64,000 nt of DNA from Pseudohongiella spirulinae (GTDB lineage Bacteria; Pseudomonadota; Gammaproteobacteria; Pseudomonadales; Pseudohongiellaceae): positions 620,001 through 684,000 of the forward strand of contig NZ_CP013189.1 in assembly GCF_001444425.1 (NCBI RefSeq). Reading direction: 5' to 3'. Made by a program: the position numbers and the translations under genes. The notes below the pieces were generated by a model that worked only from the letters and a program-made list of their open reading frames with translations, was not told the DNA's origin and made no database searches. Of this stretch, positions 21,271 to 29,791 are shown piece by piece (the first letter of the stretch is position 1; each line of letters begins with the position of its first letter).

Positions 21271-22278
21271 ATGGCTGAGCAGCAGATTCGGATTTACACA
21301 TCAAAAGATGGCCAGGCGCAGCTTGAGGTGGCGCTGGAGCAGGATACTGTGTGGTTGAGTCAGGCGCAGATGGCGGAGTTGTTTGGTACTTCGCCCGAAA
21401 ACGTGTTGATGCATATCAAAAACATTTTCTCGGATGAGGAGCTAGTGGATTTCGCAACTACTAAGGAATTCTTAGTAGTTCGCCAGGAAGGCAAGCGTCA
21501 GGTTCAGCGTCGAATCAAACATTACAATCTTGATGTAATCATTTCAGTAGGTTATCGAGTCAGCTCAAGGCGAGCAACACGATTCCGCCAGTGGGCCACT
21601 CGTGTACTGAAAGATCATCTAGTTCAAGGTTATACACTCAATCAGCGCCGTCTGGCGGAACGTGGGATTGAGTTCAATCAGGCGGTTGATCTTCTTGGTC
21701 GCACGCTTATTAACCAAGGTCTGGTTTCCGACGAAAGTCAGGCAGTCGCCAGCGTAATCAGTGATTATGCGCGCTCATGGAGCTTGCTACAGGGCTATGA
21801 TGAACAGCAACTGGGCACTATCGATGTCAAACAGCCTGGTATGCTGGCGCTAAGGCTGGATGAAGCCTTGAATGCCATTGCTGCGCTCAAGCAAAGCCTC
21901 ATTGCTAAAGGTGAGGCAACTGAGTTGTTCGGCCAGTTAAGAGGTGAAGGTCTGACATCGGCCTTGGCTACTATAGAGCAGGGTTTTGGAGAGGAGTTGT
22001 TCTACCCGAATGTAGCCAGCCGCGCAGCTCACCTGCTGTACTTTGTGATCAAAAATCATCCCCTGGCTGATGGCAACAAACGCTGCGGTTCGTTTTTATT
22101 CCTGTGGTATCTGCGCAGGAATGCTTCCTTGTTAGCCAAGCCGGTTGAACAGTTGATCAATGATAATACCTTGGTGGCCCTGGCTCTGCTGGTTGCGGAA
22201 AGTATTCCCGATCAGAAAGACTTGATGATCCGATTGATTGAGCATTTTATTTTGCTGAGAGAAGCCTCTGATTTGTAG
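21271..22278 (+). CDS. RhuM-Fic/DOC fusion protein
   Basis: A 335-residue protein with two parts. Residues 1-120 match the RhuM virulence-protein domain (Thr-Val-Trp-Leu-Ser-Gln-x-Gln-Met-Ala-Glu-Leu-Phe, helix-turn-helix-like). From about 215 to 335 is a Fic/DOC domain with the motif His-Pro-Leu-Ala-Asp-Gly-Asn-Lys-Arg at 263-271, the Doc-type variant with Lys that in Doc supports phosphorylation rather than AMPylation. Such proteins occur in genomic islands and are toxin-like. No obvious antitoxin follows. A 9-bp hairpin lies inside the coding sequence at 21456-21480. GAGG precedes the start. Confidence 0.88.
   Translation: MAEQQIRIYTSKDGQAQLEVALEQDTVWLSQAQMAELFGTSPENVLMHIKNIFSDEELVDFATTKEFLVVRQEGKRQVQRRIKHYNLDVIISVGYRVSSRRATRFRQWATRVLKDHLVQGYTLNQRRLAERGIEFNQAVDLLGRTLINQGLVSDESQAVASVISDYARSWSLLQGYDEQQLGTIDVKQPGMLALRLDEALNAIAALKQSLIAKGEATELFGQLRGEGLTSALATIEQGFGEELFYPNVASRAAHLLYFVIKNHPLADGNKRCGSFLFLWYLRRNASLLAKPVEQLINDNTLVALALLVAESIPDQKDLMIRLIEHFILLREASDL
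21456..21480. repeat. Perfect 9-bp inverted repeat inside the RhuM domain
   Basis: Arms AACTACTAA (21456-21464) and TTAGTAGTT (21472-21480) flank a 7-base centre holding an EcoRI-type GAATTC. It lies over codons 62-70. It might be a cruciform/recombination site, an RNA hairpin slowing translation, or a by-product of the encoded peptide. Confidence 0.6.
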
Positions 22279-22360
22279 TGACTCTCTGGATGCTGCTTGT
22301 CATAGTATGTGATCAACACAATTTTATAATTCTAAAAATACAGAATCGACCAGCACAGAC

Positions 22361-22837
22361 TCAGGGCGCCAGACTGGAGCGAGCCTGGGTGCCCCAATTG
22401 CCCTGCGCGTCGCGCGTCACAATGTATAGCGACTCGTAGGTGCCAATCGGTTCATTCTCACTGTTAAAGCGTTGAAATATGGTGTTGATGTGCACTTTGC
22501 CGGCCGACACCAGCACCGGCTCACGACTGAGCCAGTGGGAGTGATCCCAGCCAATGGCGGCCAGCCTCTCAAAGGTTGGTTGTCTGGCAAATTCTTCCGC
22601 ATTTTGCCAGACAGTCACGGTGCCGCTGGCGAATCTCACATGCGGATAATTCAGAGTTGCTGCCCAGGCTTGCATATCTTTGGCATTGAAGGTGCGCATG
22701 AAATCATCCAGTGCAGCCATGGCACCGGCGACTGCCTGATCATGGCTGTCTGTGTTAGCAGTTTGTGCGTGCGATACTACGGGCACAAGCCACAGACAGC
22801 AAAACAGGGTGAGGGTTTTCAGTAAGGCTCTGTTCAT
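22361..22837 (-). CDS. Secreted SnoaL/NTF2-like protein
   Basis: A 158-residue protein with a signal peptide (about 1-24, ending Ser-His-Ala-Gln). The mature part has the spacing of an NTF2/SnoaL-like cone: an N-terminal helix with Phe-Met-Arg-Thr-Phe-Asn-Ala-Lys-Asp, then Trp-Ala-Ala-Thr-Leu-Asn-Tyr-Pro-His-Val-Arg and C-terminal strands. Bacterial relatives are small-molecule enzymes or binding proteins; no catalytic residue can be assigned. Confidence 0.7.
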   Translation of the reverse strand: MNRALLKTLTLFCCLWLVPVVSHAQTANTDSHDQAVAGAMAALDDFMRTFNAKDMQAWAATLNYPHVRFASGTVTVWQNAEEFARQPTFERLAAIGWDHSHWLSREPVLVSAGKVHINTIFQRFNSENEPIGTYESLYIVTRDAQGNWGTQARSSLAP

Positions 22838-22937
22838 TTTGTTTGGACCCCAGAATCATTGTGATAGCAATTAGCCTAAGCAATATGCTGTCTAAAAGAA
22901 AGCCTGCTTGCGATAAGCGAATCAAACTCAGGCGGCG

Positions 22938-24023
22938 TTAAAGACTGCAATCAACAATATGATCCTCAAACACGGAGCCGATCAGCAGCCGGCCGTTGTG
23001 CCACGCACCGACGCTGGCGCCTGGAATCAGCGCGCCATTATCGAGAAACTCGGTGCTGATCTGATAATCGTCAGCCTCTGCGCGGACGCGAACAACCTGA
23101 GACGGCGAACGGACGCTGGCATCCGCAGCATGACGAATAAAAGTCAGAAGTTTGGCATGTCCGCCTATCCACAGATCTCCTGTGGCCGGATCAATTTCTA
23201 TATTGTCTGCGCCAAATTCCACGTTGATCTGCTGCTGATGAGTCAATGAGCCGCTGACAGGGTCACGCTGATAGACCTGAACGCGCTTGCGGCTGACTTC
23301 AGCCACATACAGTTGACTTCCATCGGGCGAGATGTTGATGCCGTTGGCATAACTGAGTCGGTCAGCGAGCTCAAGAAAACCATTGCCATCGTAATACACA
23401 ATATTGGCCCAGGGCAGGCGCAGATAGTCTTCCAGTTGCCGCAACAGGCCCGGGCCTGATCCGTGGTCATTGCTGAAGTAGAATTGCTCGTGGTTCACAC
23501 CGACCACATCGTTGGGGCTGACCATCAATTCGCTGGCATGGGTTTTCCGGTGAACCAATGTATTCCCGGCCACATCAAACACTTCGATGGTGTGCAATGG
23601 ACCTGAGTTGTCGCCGTCAGGGGCACCAAACAGCGACTCGCCGGGGTGGTTAACGACAAACAGTGTTTCACGCCCGTCGTCATCAACATAAAGCGAGATG
23701 CCGTGGGGACGGAAGCGCAGATCGGCATCGGGTGTCAGATTGACTCGAGCGGCAGTGGCATTAGTCAGGTCATAACGAAAAATGGCACCTGGTATTGGAT
23801 TGCCCGCGATAACCGATCGCCGATCATCGCTCGAGATGTAAGCGTAAAGCCCGTTTGGATGAATAGTGATGTCTTCGCTGCCGGGCATGCCAGGTATTTG
23901 ACGACACTGTCCGTAGGGCTGATTCACGATAGTGCGGAATTCCCCAGCATCGCTGGCCAGATAGATCAGGTATAGAAGTACTGAAAAACAGATGACGCCA
24001 GTGCAAACAAGAATTCTACGCAT
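22938..24023 (-). CDS. Paraoxonase/arylesterase-like lactonase
   Basis: A 361-residue protein with an N-terminal membrane anchor (about 4-23) and a six-bladed propeller of the PON1 type. Seen are Gly-Ser-Glu-Asp-Ile early (calcium ligand Glu-Asp), Pro-His-Gly-Ile near 105, Pro-Asn-Asp-Val-Val and Ser-Asn-Asp-His for the calcium ligands, Tyr-Ala-Asn-Gly-Ile-Asn and Asp-Asn-Ile-Glu near the C-terminal half. PON enzymes hydrolyse lactones, including acyl-homoserine lactones. It probably faces the periplasm; quorum-quenching use is inference. Confidence 0.8.
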   Translation of the reverse strand: MRRILVCTGVICFSVLLYLIYLASDAGEFRTIVNQPYGQCRQIPGMPGSEDITIHPNGLYAYISSDDRRSVIAGNPIPGAIFRYDLTNATAARVNLTPDADLRFRPHGISLYVDDDGRETLFVVNHPGESLFGAPDGDNSGPLHTIEVFDVAGNTLVHRKTHASELMVSPNDVVGVNHEQFYFSNDHGSGPGLLRQLEDYLRLPWANIVYYDGNGFLELADRLSYANGINISPDGSQLYVAEVSRKRVQVYQRDPVSGSLTHQQQINVEFGADNIEIDPATGDLWIGGHAKLLTFIRHAADASVRSPSQVVRVRAEADDYQISTEFLDNGALIPGASVGAWHNGRLLIGSVFEDHIVDCSL

Positions 24024-24198
24024 CAGATCACGTCCTTGTTTTATATGTTCAGGCAGAGTATTGCGCAGTATCCGTGTTTTTCCAACCTATCAAGAAACTT
24101 TATGTATTTTGACTATACCCCGGACAATAAGCAAAACTGCGTTTGATATGCTACAAACCTGGAAGGTAGCACACTCTGCGGCATGGACGGGCCCATAG

Positions 24199-24435
24199 AT
24201 GAAAACAACTGCGTACTTTGACAGGTTAAAAAGTCGACCTGACAGGGCGATGATCGAGCAACGATGGATTGAACAGGTCATAGCCCATCCGATTTCGGAA
24301 GTGACTCAATCAGATGGACGTATTAGAATTTGGGGACTTATTCCAGAGATGAATCATAAATATCTTCGCGTTGTCCTGCTCGCAGATCGGGAGACTGTGC
24401 ACAATGCCTTTTTCGATCGGGGGTTTCGACCATGA
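24199..24435 (+). CDS. Small protein paired with DUF2283 protein (DUF4258-like)
   Basis: A 78-residue basic protein whose last four bases overlap the next gene (ATGA). A core with Arg-Ile-Trp-Gly-x-Ile-Pro-Glu and a Leu-Arg-Val-Val-Leu-x-x-Asp-x-Glu-Thr-Val-His-Asn strand followed by Phe-Phe-Asp-Arg resembles the small RelE/DUF4258-like proteins often found before DUF2283 genes. A toxin-antitoxin-like role is possible but not shown. Confidence 0.65.
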   Translation: MKTTAYFDRLKSRPDRAMIEQRWIEQVIAHPISEVTQSDGRIRIWGLIPEMNHKYLRVVLLADRETVHNAFFDRGFRP

Positions 24436-24629
24436 AAATGAGTTATTTTGCGGAAACAGATACTTTGTATATCGAGCTGCGCGCAGTCGGTGTCGTAGAA
24501 ACCAGAGACCTGGATGAAAATACGCTGGCAGACTACGACATTAATGGCAACATTGTTGCCATCACGATGGAGCATGCCAGCAGTCGAACGGATGTACAGC
24601 ACATCACCCTGTCTGGTATCGCCGCTTAA
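24432..24629 (+). CDS. DUF2283 family small protein
   Basis: A 65-residue protein with the DUF2283 pattern: Tyr-Phe-x-Glu-Thr-Asp-Thr-Leu-Tyr-Ile-Glu-Leu, then Asp-Tyr-Asp-x-Asn-Gly-Asn-Ile-Val-Ala-Ile-Thr-Met-Glu-His-Ala-Ser. It is translationally coupled to the preceding small gene. Function of the family is unknown; the two-gene arrangement recurs in many bacteria. Confidence 0.8.
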   Translation: MKMSYFAETDTLYIELRAVGVVETRDLDENTLADYDINGNIVAITMEHASSRTDVQHITLSGIAA

Positions 24630-24644
24630 CCAGTGCGGCGTTGA

Positions 24645-25595
24645 TCAGCGCCGCGCGCCCAGCCACCAGCGCAGCGTGTCCGTGACCATTTCCGCCGCAT
24701 CCTGCTGAACAAAATGACCCGCCCCGGGCACGGCGACAATGGTGGTATCGGCATCATTCCAGTCCCAGGTGTTATTCAGACCATTCGAGTGCAGCGCGGT
24801 ATCGTCCAGGCCATGGAATACCAGCAGCGGGACATTCAGCTGAGGGACATCCGGCGATGGTGGCGGGGGCGTGGTTGAAAAGGCAGGCAGTGGCGGGTAG
24901 TTGCGCTTGTAGTAGGCAATCATGGCGTCGAAATCCGACTGCGCAAAAGCGTCGACATAGCGCTGCCGCGCCACCGGGTCCTGCACCCAGCCCGCCAGGG
25001 TCTGCGGCATCATCGGCATGCCAAAAAAGATGTCCGGATCTGAGGGGCTGCCCGCCTGAAAGCGCTGCGCATAATCACTATTGGCACGCTGTTCCTCGTT
25101 GATGGTCAGTTCGCGCAACATGCCGTTGGGGTGAGGCAGGTTCATCACCACCAGTCTATTCACCATCTGCGGATAGGCAAAGGCAAAATTCCAGGCCACC
25201 ATGCCACCCCAGTCATGGCCGACAATGATGGCGCTGTCCTGGCCGAAGGAGCGGATGACTGCCGCCACATCCGCTGTCAGCAGGCGCATGTCATAGTTCT
25301 CATCACCGGCTGGCTTGTCGCTCAGGTTATAACCGCGCTGGTCGATGGCCACTACCTGATACTGATCCTGCAGGCCTTCCATCTGGTGACGCCAGCTGTA
25401 CCAGAAATCCGGGAAGCCGTGGATCATCACCATCAACGGACCTTCGCCCACGGTTGCGTAGTGGATGCGCGTACCGTTATTGTCTGCGTAACCGTGTGTG
25501 GCGCTGTCCCACACATCGGCGTGCAGCGCTGTTGTTGCACTGAGCGATCCGAGAACCATCACAATCCGCATAACCATGCGCTTGAAAAAAGTCAT
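24645..25595 (-). CDS. Alpha/beta hydrolase, epoxide hydrolase/dehalogenase type
   Basis: A 316-residue protein with an N-terminal signal peptide (about 1-26). The oxyanion segment His-Gly-Phe-Pro-Asp is at 59-63, the nucleophile elbow Gly-His-Asp-Trp-Gly-Gly at 126-131 with Asp128 as nucleophile, and the catalytic His lies in Gly-Ala-Gly-His near residue 294. An aspartate nucleophile marks the epoxide hydrolase/haloalkane dehalogenase group, not the serine esterases. Being exported, it may act on epoxides or halogenated compounds in the periplasm. Substrate unknown. Confidence 0.87.
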   Translation of the reverse strand: MTFFKRMVMRIVMVLGSLSATTALHADVWDSATHGYADNNGTRIHYATVGEGPLMVMIHGFPDFWYSWRHQMEGLQDQYQVVAIDQRGYNLSDKPAGDENYDMRLLTADVAAVIRSFGQDSAIIVGHDWGGMVAWNFAFAYPQMVNRLVVMNLPHPNGMLRELTINEEQRANSDYAQRFQAGSPSDPDIFFGMPMMPQTLAGWVQDPVARQRYVDAFAQSDFDAMIAYYKRNYPPLPAFSTTPPPPSPDVPQLNVPLLVFHGLDDTALHSNGLNNTWDWNDADTTIVAVPGAGHFVQQDAAEMVTDTLRWWLGARR

Positions 25596-25784
25596 GTGTG
25601 CGTCTCCATTATTGTGCTTTTGAAATGAGCGTTTAAGGCAGTGAAGCCGATTATGGGGCTGGAGTAAAGTGACTTTATTCCCGATGTTATTGACGGCGGC
25701 CAGTTCAAGCCACTTTTTTTGGCGCTTTGCACAAAATCTTTATAGACTGTCAGGCATTGTGTTTTCCATAAGGGGCCAGACTCT

Positions 25785-27239
25785 ATGCCAAATCTCACGA
25801 CCAGCCACGGCATCCTGCGGCGCATCAGCCCCCTGCTGTTGACACTTGCCAGCGCCTGTTTTTGCGCACCACTGTGGGCGCAGGGCGTGGGCGATCAGCC
25901 AACAGAGGCGACTGCCAGCGATGGTCGTTATATCAGTTGGCAGGAACACCTGATTGATGATGCGGCCATTCTGGACTTCGTGCTCAGTGGTGGCGACGGC
26001 CTGGTCATGGCCGATCTTGATCTGGATGGTTATCTGGACATTGTGTCCGTACACGAGTCCGATTCCAGCTACGACTCGGCTAATTTTACCCCGGGCTTTG
26101 AAGCGCCGCCGGAAGGATATGTGCGTATCGCCTTTGGCAGCGCCGATCCTCTCCAGTGGCACAATATTACAGTCGCCAAAGAGCTGGATGCCGCTGCGCC
26201 CGAGGATGCAGCAATTGCCGATATGAACGGAGATGGCTATCCGGATATTCTGGTGGCGGCTGAACTGTCGCATATCCTGTATCTGCAAAATCCCGGAACA
26301 CGCGATGCGTCGTGGCCGCGTCTGAAACTACCCATGACCGAGGGTCGTGGCAGCTATATTCGTGTCTTTGCGGCCGATCTGGACGGCGACGGCACACCGG
26401 AGGTCATCGCTCCCAATAAAGGCGCGCAGATCCCCGGGCCAGACGATTTCGCCGTGTCGACCCCGGTATCTGTTTTTAAAGTGACAGGTGACCCTTTGCT
26501 AGGCGATAACTGGCGAGAGATCGAACTGGGACACTACAGCATTCCGCAAAATTCAGAGCCAGTGGATCTGGATGGCGACGGTGATCTGGACATAGTGGTT
26601 GGCACCCGAGGTGAGGAGCGTCTGCTTTGGTTTGAAAATCCCGGAGACGGCTCACTGGAATTTGTAGAACATGCCATTGGTATTAACGGTGCTCGCATGG
26701 GTGGATTCAACCTGGAATACGCTGACCTTAACGGCGATGGTCGCCTCGATATCATAGGGGCGGGCGTCGGACGCGTTGGCAACGGTCTGGTATGGATAGA
26801 GCAACCAGAACGCAAAGGCGATGCATGGAATGCACATTTTATCGGCGAGTTTGCGCCAGACAGCTTCACAGGCCTGGAGGTGGCTGATATTGACGGAGAT
26901 GGTGATCTGGATGTCTTTGCCGGCAGCTACAGCCGCGGTGAGCGCGAAGCCGACGACGCAAATGCACAGCTCACCGACCCCATGGGGCGATTGGGCTGGT
27001 TTGAAAACGCGAACGGTAGCTGGATTCGACACGACGTGTCGCGGCGCATTCGTGGCATGTTCGACAAATTTATCGCCGTGGATATGGATGGTGATGGTGA
27101 CATCGACTTTGCCGGTACCCGCGGTAACAGTTACCCTTACGACGGTGTGTTCTGGCTGGAGCAGGTGCGCACAACCGCGCCTGCGCCGCGTTTCGTACGG
27201 GCGCGAGAACAGGACAGTCATGAGGTCGGCCTGCCCTGA
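25785..27239 (+). CDS. Secreted FG-GAP/VCBS beta-propeller protein
   Basis: A 484-residue exported protein with a signal peptide (about 1-33, ending Leu-Trp-Ala-Gln). Seven calcium-binding repeats of the form Asp-x-Asp/Asn-x-Asp-Gly-x-x-Asp are spaced along the chain, the first at about 77-85, as in integrin-like seven-bladed propellers. Such proteins bind calcium, carbohydrates or other proteins at the cell surface. The next gene starts 24 bases downstream on the same strand, but is cytoplasmic, so co-function is uncertain. Confidence 0.88.
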   Translation: MPNLTTSHGILRRISPLLLTLASACFCAPLWAQGVGDQPTEATASDGRYISWQEHLIDDAAILDFVLSGGDGLVMADLDLDGYLDIVSVHESDSSYDSANFTPGFEAPPEGYVRIAFGSADPLQWHNITVAKELDAAAPEDAAIADMNGDGYPDILVAAELSHILYLQNPGTRDASWPRLKLPMTEGRGSYIRVFAADLDGDGTPEVIAPNKGAQIPGPDDFAVSTPVSVFKVTGDPLLGDNWREIELGHYSIPQNSEPVDLDGDGDLDIVVGTRGEERLLWFENPGDGSLEFVEHAIGINGARMGGFNLEYADLNGDGRLDIIGAGVGRVGNGLVWIEQPERKGDAWNAHFIGEFAPDSFTGLEVADIDGDGDLDVFAGSYSRGEREADDANAQLTDPMGRLGWFENANGSWIRHDVSRRIRGMFDKFIAVDMDGDGDIDFAGTRGNSYPYDGVFWLEQVRTTAPAPRFVRAREQDSHEVGLP

Positions 27240-27263
27240 TGGAGAATTTACCTATGAATTGGA

Positions 27264-28763
27264 GTGAGCGCTGAGCGTATGGGGCAGGATATTTCGCGAT
27301 CAACATTTACCGCGCTGGAGCATCGACAGTTTGAACTGAAGTTGCATGACAATCTGGCGGCTCTCGCGCAGATTTTGAGGCGTCCTGATTTTGGCAATGA
27401 TCAGCCCAGCCTGGGCGCAGAACTTGAGTTATATATTCTGGACGCAAGCGGTCTGCCACTGGGGATCAATCAGGCATTATTGGAAGAGGCTGATGATCCC
27501 TCGTTAACACTGGAGTTGAATCGCTACAACCTGGAATACAATCTACCGGTTCAGCGGCTCGCCGGGGCGCCTTTTTCCGGACTTGAGACCCTGGTCGCAG
27601 ACAAGTTGTCGCAGGTGAATGCATTGCTGTCCGCGCGCAATGCCAGTGTGCTGGGTGTGGGTATCCTGCCCACGCTGAACGAGGCGCATATCGGCCCGAA
27701 AGTGATGACACCGACCTTGCGCTACGAAGCCTTATCAGAAATTTTGCTGGCGATGCGCGGACGTGACTTCAAAATAGACATTGATGGCGAAGATCCGCTG
27801 CGCATGCAGCGGCAGGATGTGTCTCTGGAAGGTGTGTGTACCTCGTTTCAGGTGCATTACAACTTTCCGTTGAAACAGTTTGTTGATACCTGGAATGCGG
27901 TTACGCTGATCACACCATTGCTTTTGGGTGCGGCGTGTAATTCACCCTTGTTGCTGGGGCGGCGTCTGTGGCACGAGACCCGCGTTCCGCTGTTCAAGCA
28001 GTCGACCGATGGGCGCTCCAAGGCGCCGCAATGGTATGACCTGCCACGTGTTGAACTGGGTTATGACTGGCTGCGCAATAGCGCCTATGAGCTGTTTGCG
28101 CAACGGGTGTATCTGTATCCATCGTTGATTCCGCTGCTGAATGATGAAGCACCGTTAGAGTGTCTGGCGGCTGGTGAGCTACCTGCTCTGCACGAGCTTA
28201 ATATGCATAACGGTGCCATATGGCACTGGAACCGGCCTATCTATTCAGGTGCCGATAACGGCCATGTGCGCATTGAGATGCGTTGCCTGCCCGCCGGGCC
28301 GACGCCGATAGACATGGCAGCCAATGCGGCGTTTTATATTGGCCTGGCAGCGGGATTGCGTGATGATATCGAAGCGCTTTTGCCAGCCATGCCGTTTCGT
28401 TTTGCCAGCGATAACTTCTATCGTGCCGCACGGACTGGCATGAGTGCCAAGCTGGTCTGGCCGGCGTTGCGCCAGAACCGACTTGCCGAACGTCCATTGC
28501 GCGAAATTGCTGAGTCTCTGCTGGATACCGCGCTGGCCGGACTGATATCGCTGGATGTGAATGTTGACGAGGCGCGGAGAATGCTGGATGTGATGGCGAA
28601 TCGTCTGGCTACCGGCCAGAACGGTGCCTCATGGCAGTTGGCCAGTCTGGAGTCTCTGGCACCCAAAGTTGGTCGTGAGCAGGCTCTACGCCGGATCGTA
28701 GAAACCTACCAGGTCTATTTTAATGCTAACGTGCCGGTGTCGCGCTGGGAGCTGGCATCGTGA
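27264..28763 (+). CDS. GCS2-type glutamate-cysteine ligase family protein
   Basis: A 499-residue cytoplasmic protein of the glutamate-cysteine ligase type 2 (YbdK/COG2170-like) superfamily. The ATP/metal motif Gly-Ala-Glu-Leu-Glu-Leu is at 51-56 (Glu53, Glu55), and a second acidic/basic set appears with Glu-Met-Arg-Cys-Leu-Pro near 336-342. Family enzymes join an amino acid to the gamma-carboxyl of glutamate using ATP. The start is uncertain: GTG 27264, or ATG 27279 with GGAG 14 bases before it. The stop overlaps the GTG start of the next gene, so the ligase and an amide-cleaving hydrolase are made together. The real substrate is unknown. Confidence 0.8.
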   Translation: MSAERMGQDISRSTFTALEHRQFELKLHDNLAALAQILRRPDFGNDQPSLGAELELYILDASGLPLGINQALLEEADDPSLTLELNRYNLEYNLPVQRLAGAPFSGLETLVADKLSQVNALLSARNASVLGVGILPTLNEAHIGPKVMTPTLRYEALSEILLAMRGRDFKIDIDGEDPLRMQRQDVSLEGVCTSFQVHYNFPLKQFVDTWNAVTLITPLLLGAACNSPLLLGRRLWHETRVPLFKQSTDGRSKAPQWYDLPRVELGYDWLRNSAYELFAQRVYLYPSLIPLLNDEAPLECLAAGELPALHELNMHNGAIWHWNRPIYSGADNGHVRIEMRCLPAGPTPIDMAANAAFYIGLAAGLRDDIEALLPAMPFRFASDNFYRAARTGMSAKLVWPALRQNRLAERPLREIAESLLDTALAGLISLDVNVDEARRMLDVMANRLATGQNGASWQLASLESLAPKVGREQALRRIVETYQVYFNANVPVSRWELAS

Positions 28764-29770
28764 GACAATTGCGTGAATTACAGGCAACAGATCTGACAGC
28801 TGTGCCCGAAGACCCGGAGCAGTTTCTCGACCTGCTCGGCGGTCCGACCTTGATAACCGTACCGGGCGTTACCGATCAGCGTTCCCGGGTTGTGGTCACT
28901 CTGCTGCATGGCAACGAACCCTCCGGCCTGAAAGCCATGATACGTTATCTGCGCTCGGGCCAGCAGCCGGTCGCCACCCTGCATCTGTTTATTGTCTCCG
29001 TCTCTACCGCGTTGCATCCGCCGATGTTTACCCACCGCCAGATACCCGGCGTGCGGGATATGAATCGAACTTTTCGCCCGCCCTTTGACGACACTCCCGG
29101 GCAGTTGGCCGAGCACATTCTGTGTCGGATCTCGCAGTTGTCGCCGACGGTAGTGGTTGATATTCATAATACATCCGGCGCCGGACCTGCTTTTACGGTA
29201 TCGCCGGTGTTGAGTGAGCAACACATAGCATTAACCGGTCTGTTTACTCACCGAATGGTCGTGACAGATCTGCAACTGGGTTCACTGATGGAAATCACAG
29301 CGCCGCATTGCCCCGCGATTACCATTGAGTGCGGCGGTGCGCTGGGCGCGGCGGCCGATGAACTGGCCTATACCGGCTTATGCCGCCTGGCCAGCGTGGA
29401 TAATGTGTTTTCCTGGCAGGATATGCCGCCACTGGATCTGTATCACCATCCCGTGAGGCTGGAGCTGGTCAATGACTGCAGCATTGCCTATGATGCTTTG
29501 CTGGCAGAGCCAGCCGACATTTGTCTGCTGCCGGATGTTGACCGATTCAATTTTGGTGTGGCTGATACTGATGTGTGTCTGGGACGGGTGCGGCGGCCCG
29601 ATTGCCTGCGTCTGAAGGCGGGCGCCGGATACATGCCCGTCGATGATTATTTCCGGATTCTGCCTGACGGTTCATTGCACCCGGCTGTACCGCTCAAGTT
29701 GTTTATGGTCACCACCAATGCGAGCATTGCCCGGAGTGATTGTCTTTTGTATGCCGTCAAAAAAGGCTGA
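28760..29770 (+). CDS. Succinylglutamate desuccinylase/aspartoacylase-family hydrolase
   Basis: A 336-residue zinc hydrolase of the AstE/AspA (M14-like) superfamily. Zinc ligands: His50 and Glu53 in His-Gly-Asn-Glu-Pro-Ser-Gly and His near 133 in Asp-Ile-His-Asn-Thr-Ser-Gly; Asp-Met-Asn-Arg near 94-97 binds the substrate carboxylate, and Glu in Glu-Cys-Gly-Gly is the likely general base. The family cleaves N-acyl amino acids. GTG start, coupled by a 4-base overlap (GTGA) to the GCS2-type ligase. Confidence 0.87.
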   Translation: MRQLRELQATDLTAVPEDPEQFLDLLGGPTLITVPGVTDQRSRVVVTLLHGNEPSGLKAMIRYLRSGQQPVATLHLFIVSVSTALHPPMFTHRQIPGVRDMNRTFRPPFDDTPGQLAEHILCRISQLSPTVVVDIHNTSGAGPAFTVSPVLSEQHIALTGLFTHRMVVTDLQLGSLMEITAPHCPAITIECGGALGAAADELAYTGLCRLASVDNVFSWQDMPPLDLYHHPVRLELVNDCSIAYDALLAEPADICLLPDVDRFNFGVADTDVCLGRVRRPDCLRLKAGAGYMPVDDYFRILPDGSLHPAVPLKLFMVTTNASIARSDCLLYAVKKG

Positions 29771-29791
29771 ATGGAGCAGGCAGTATAAACC

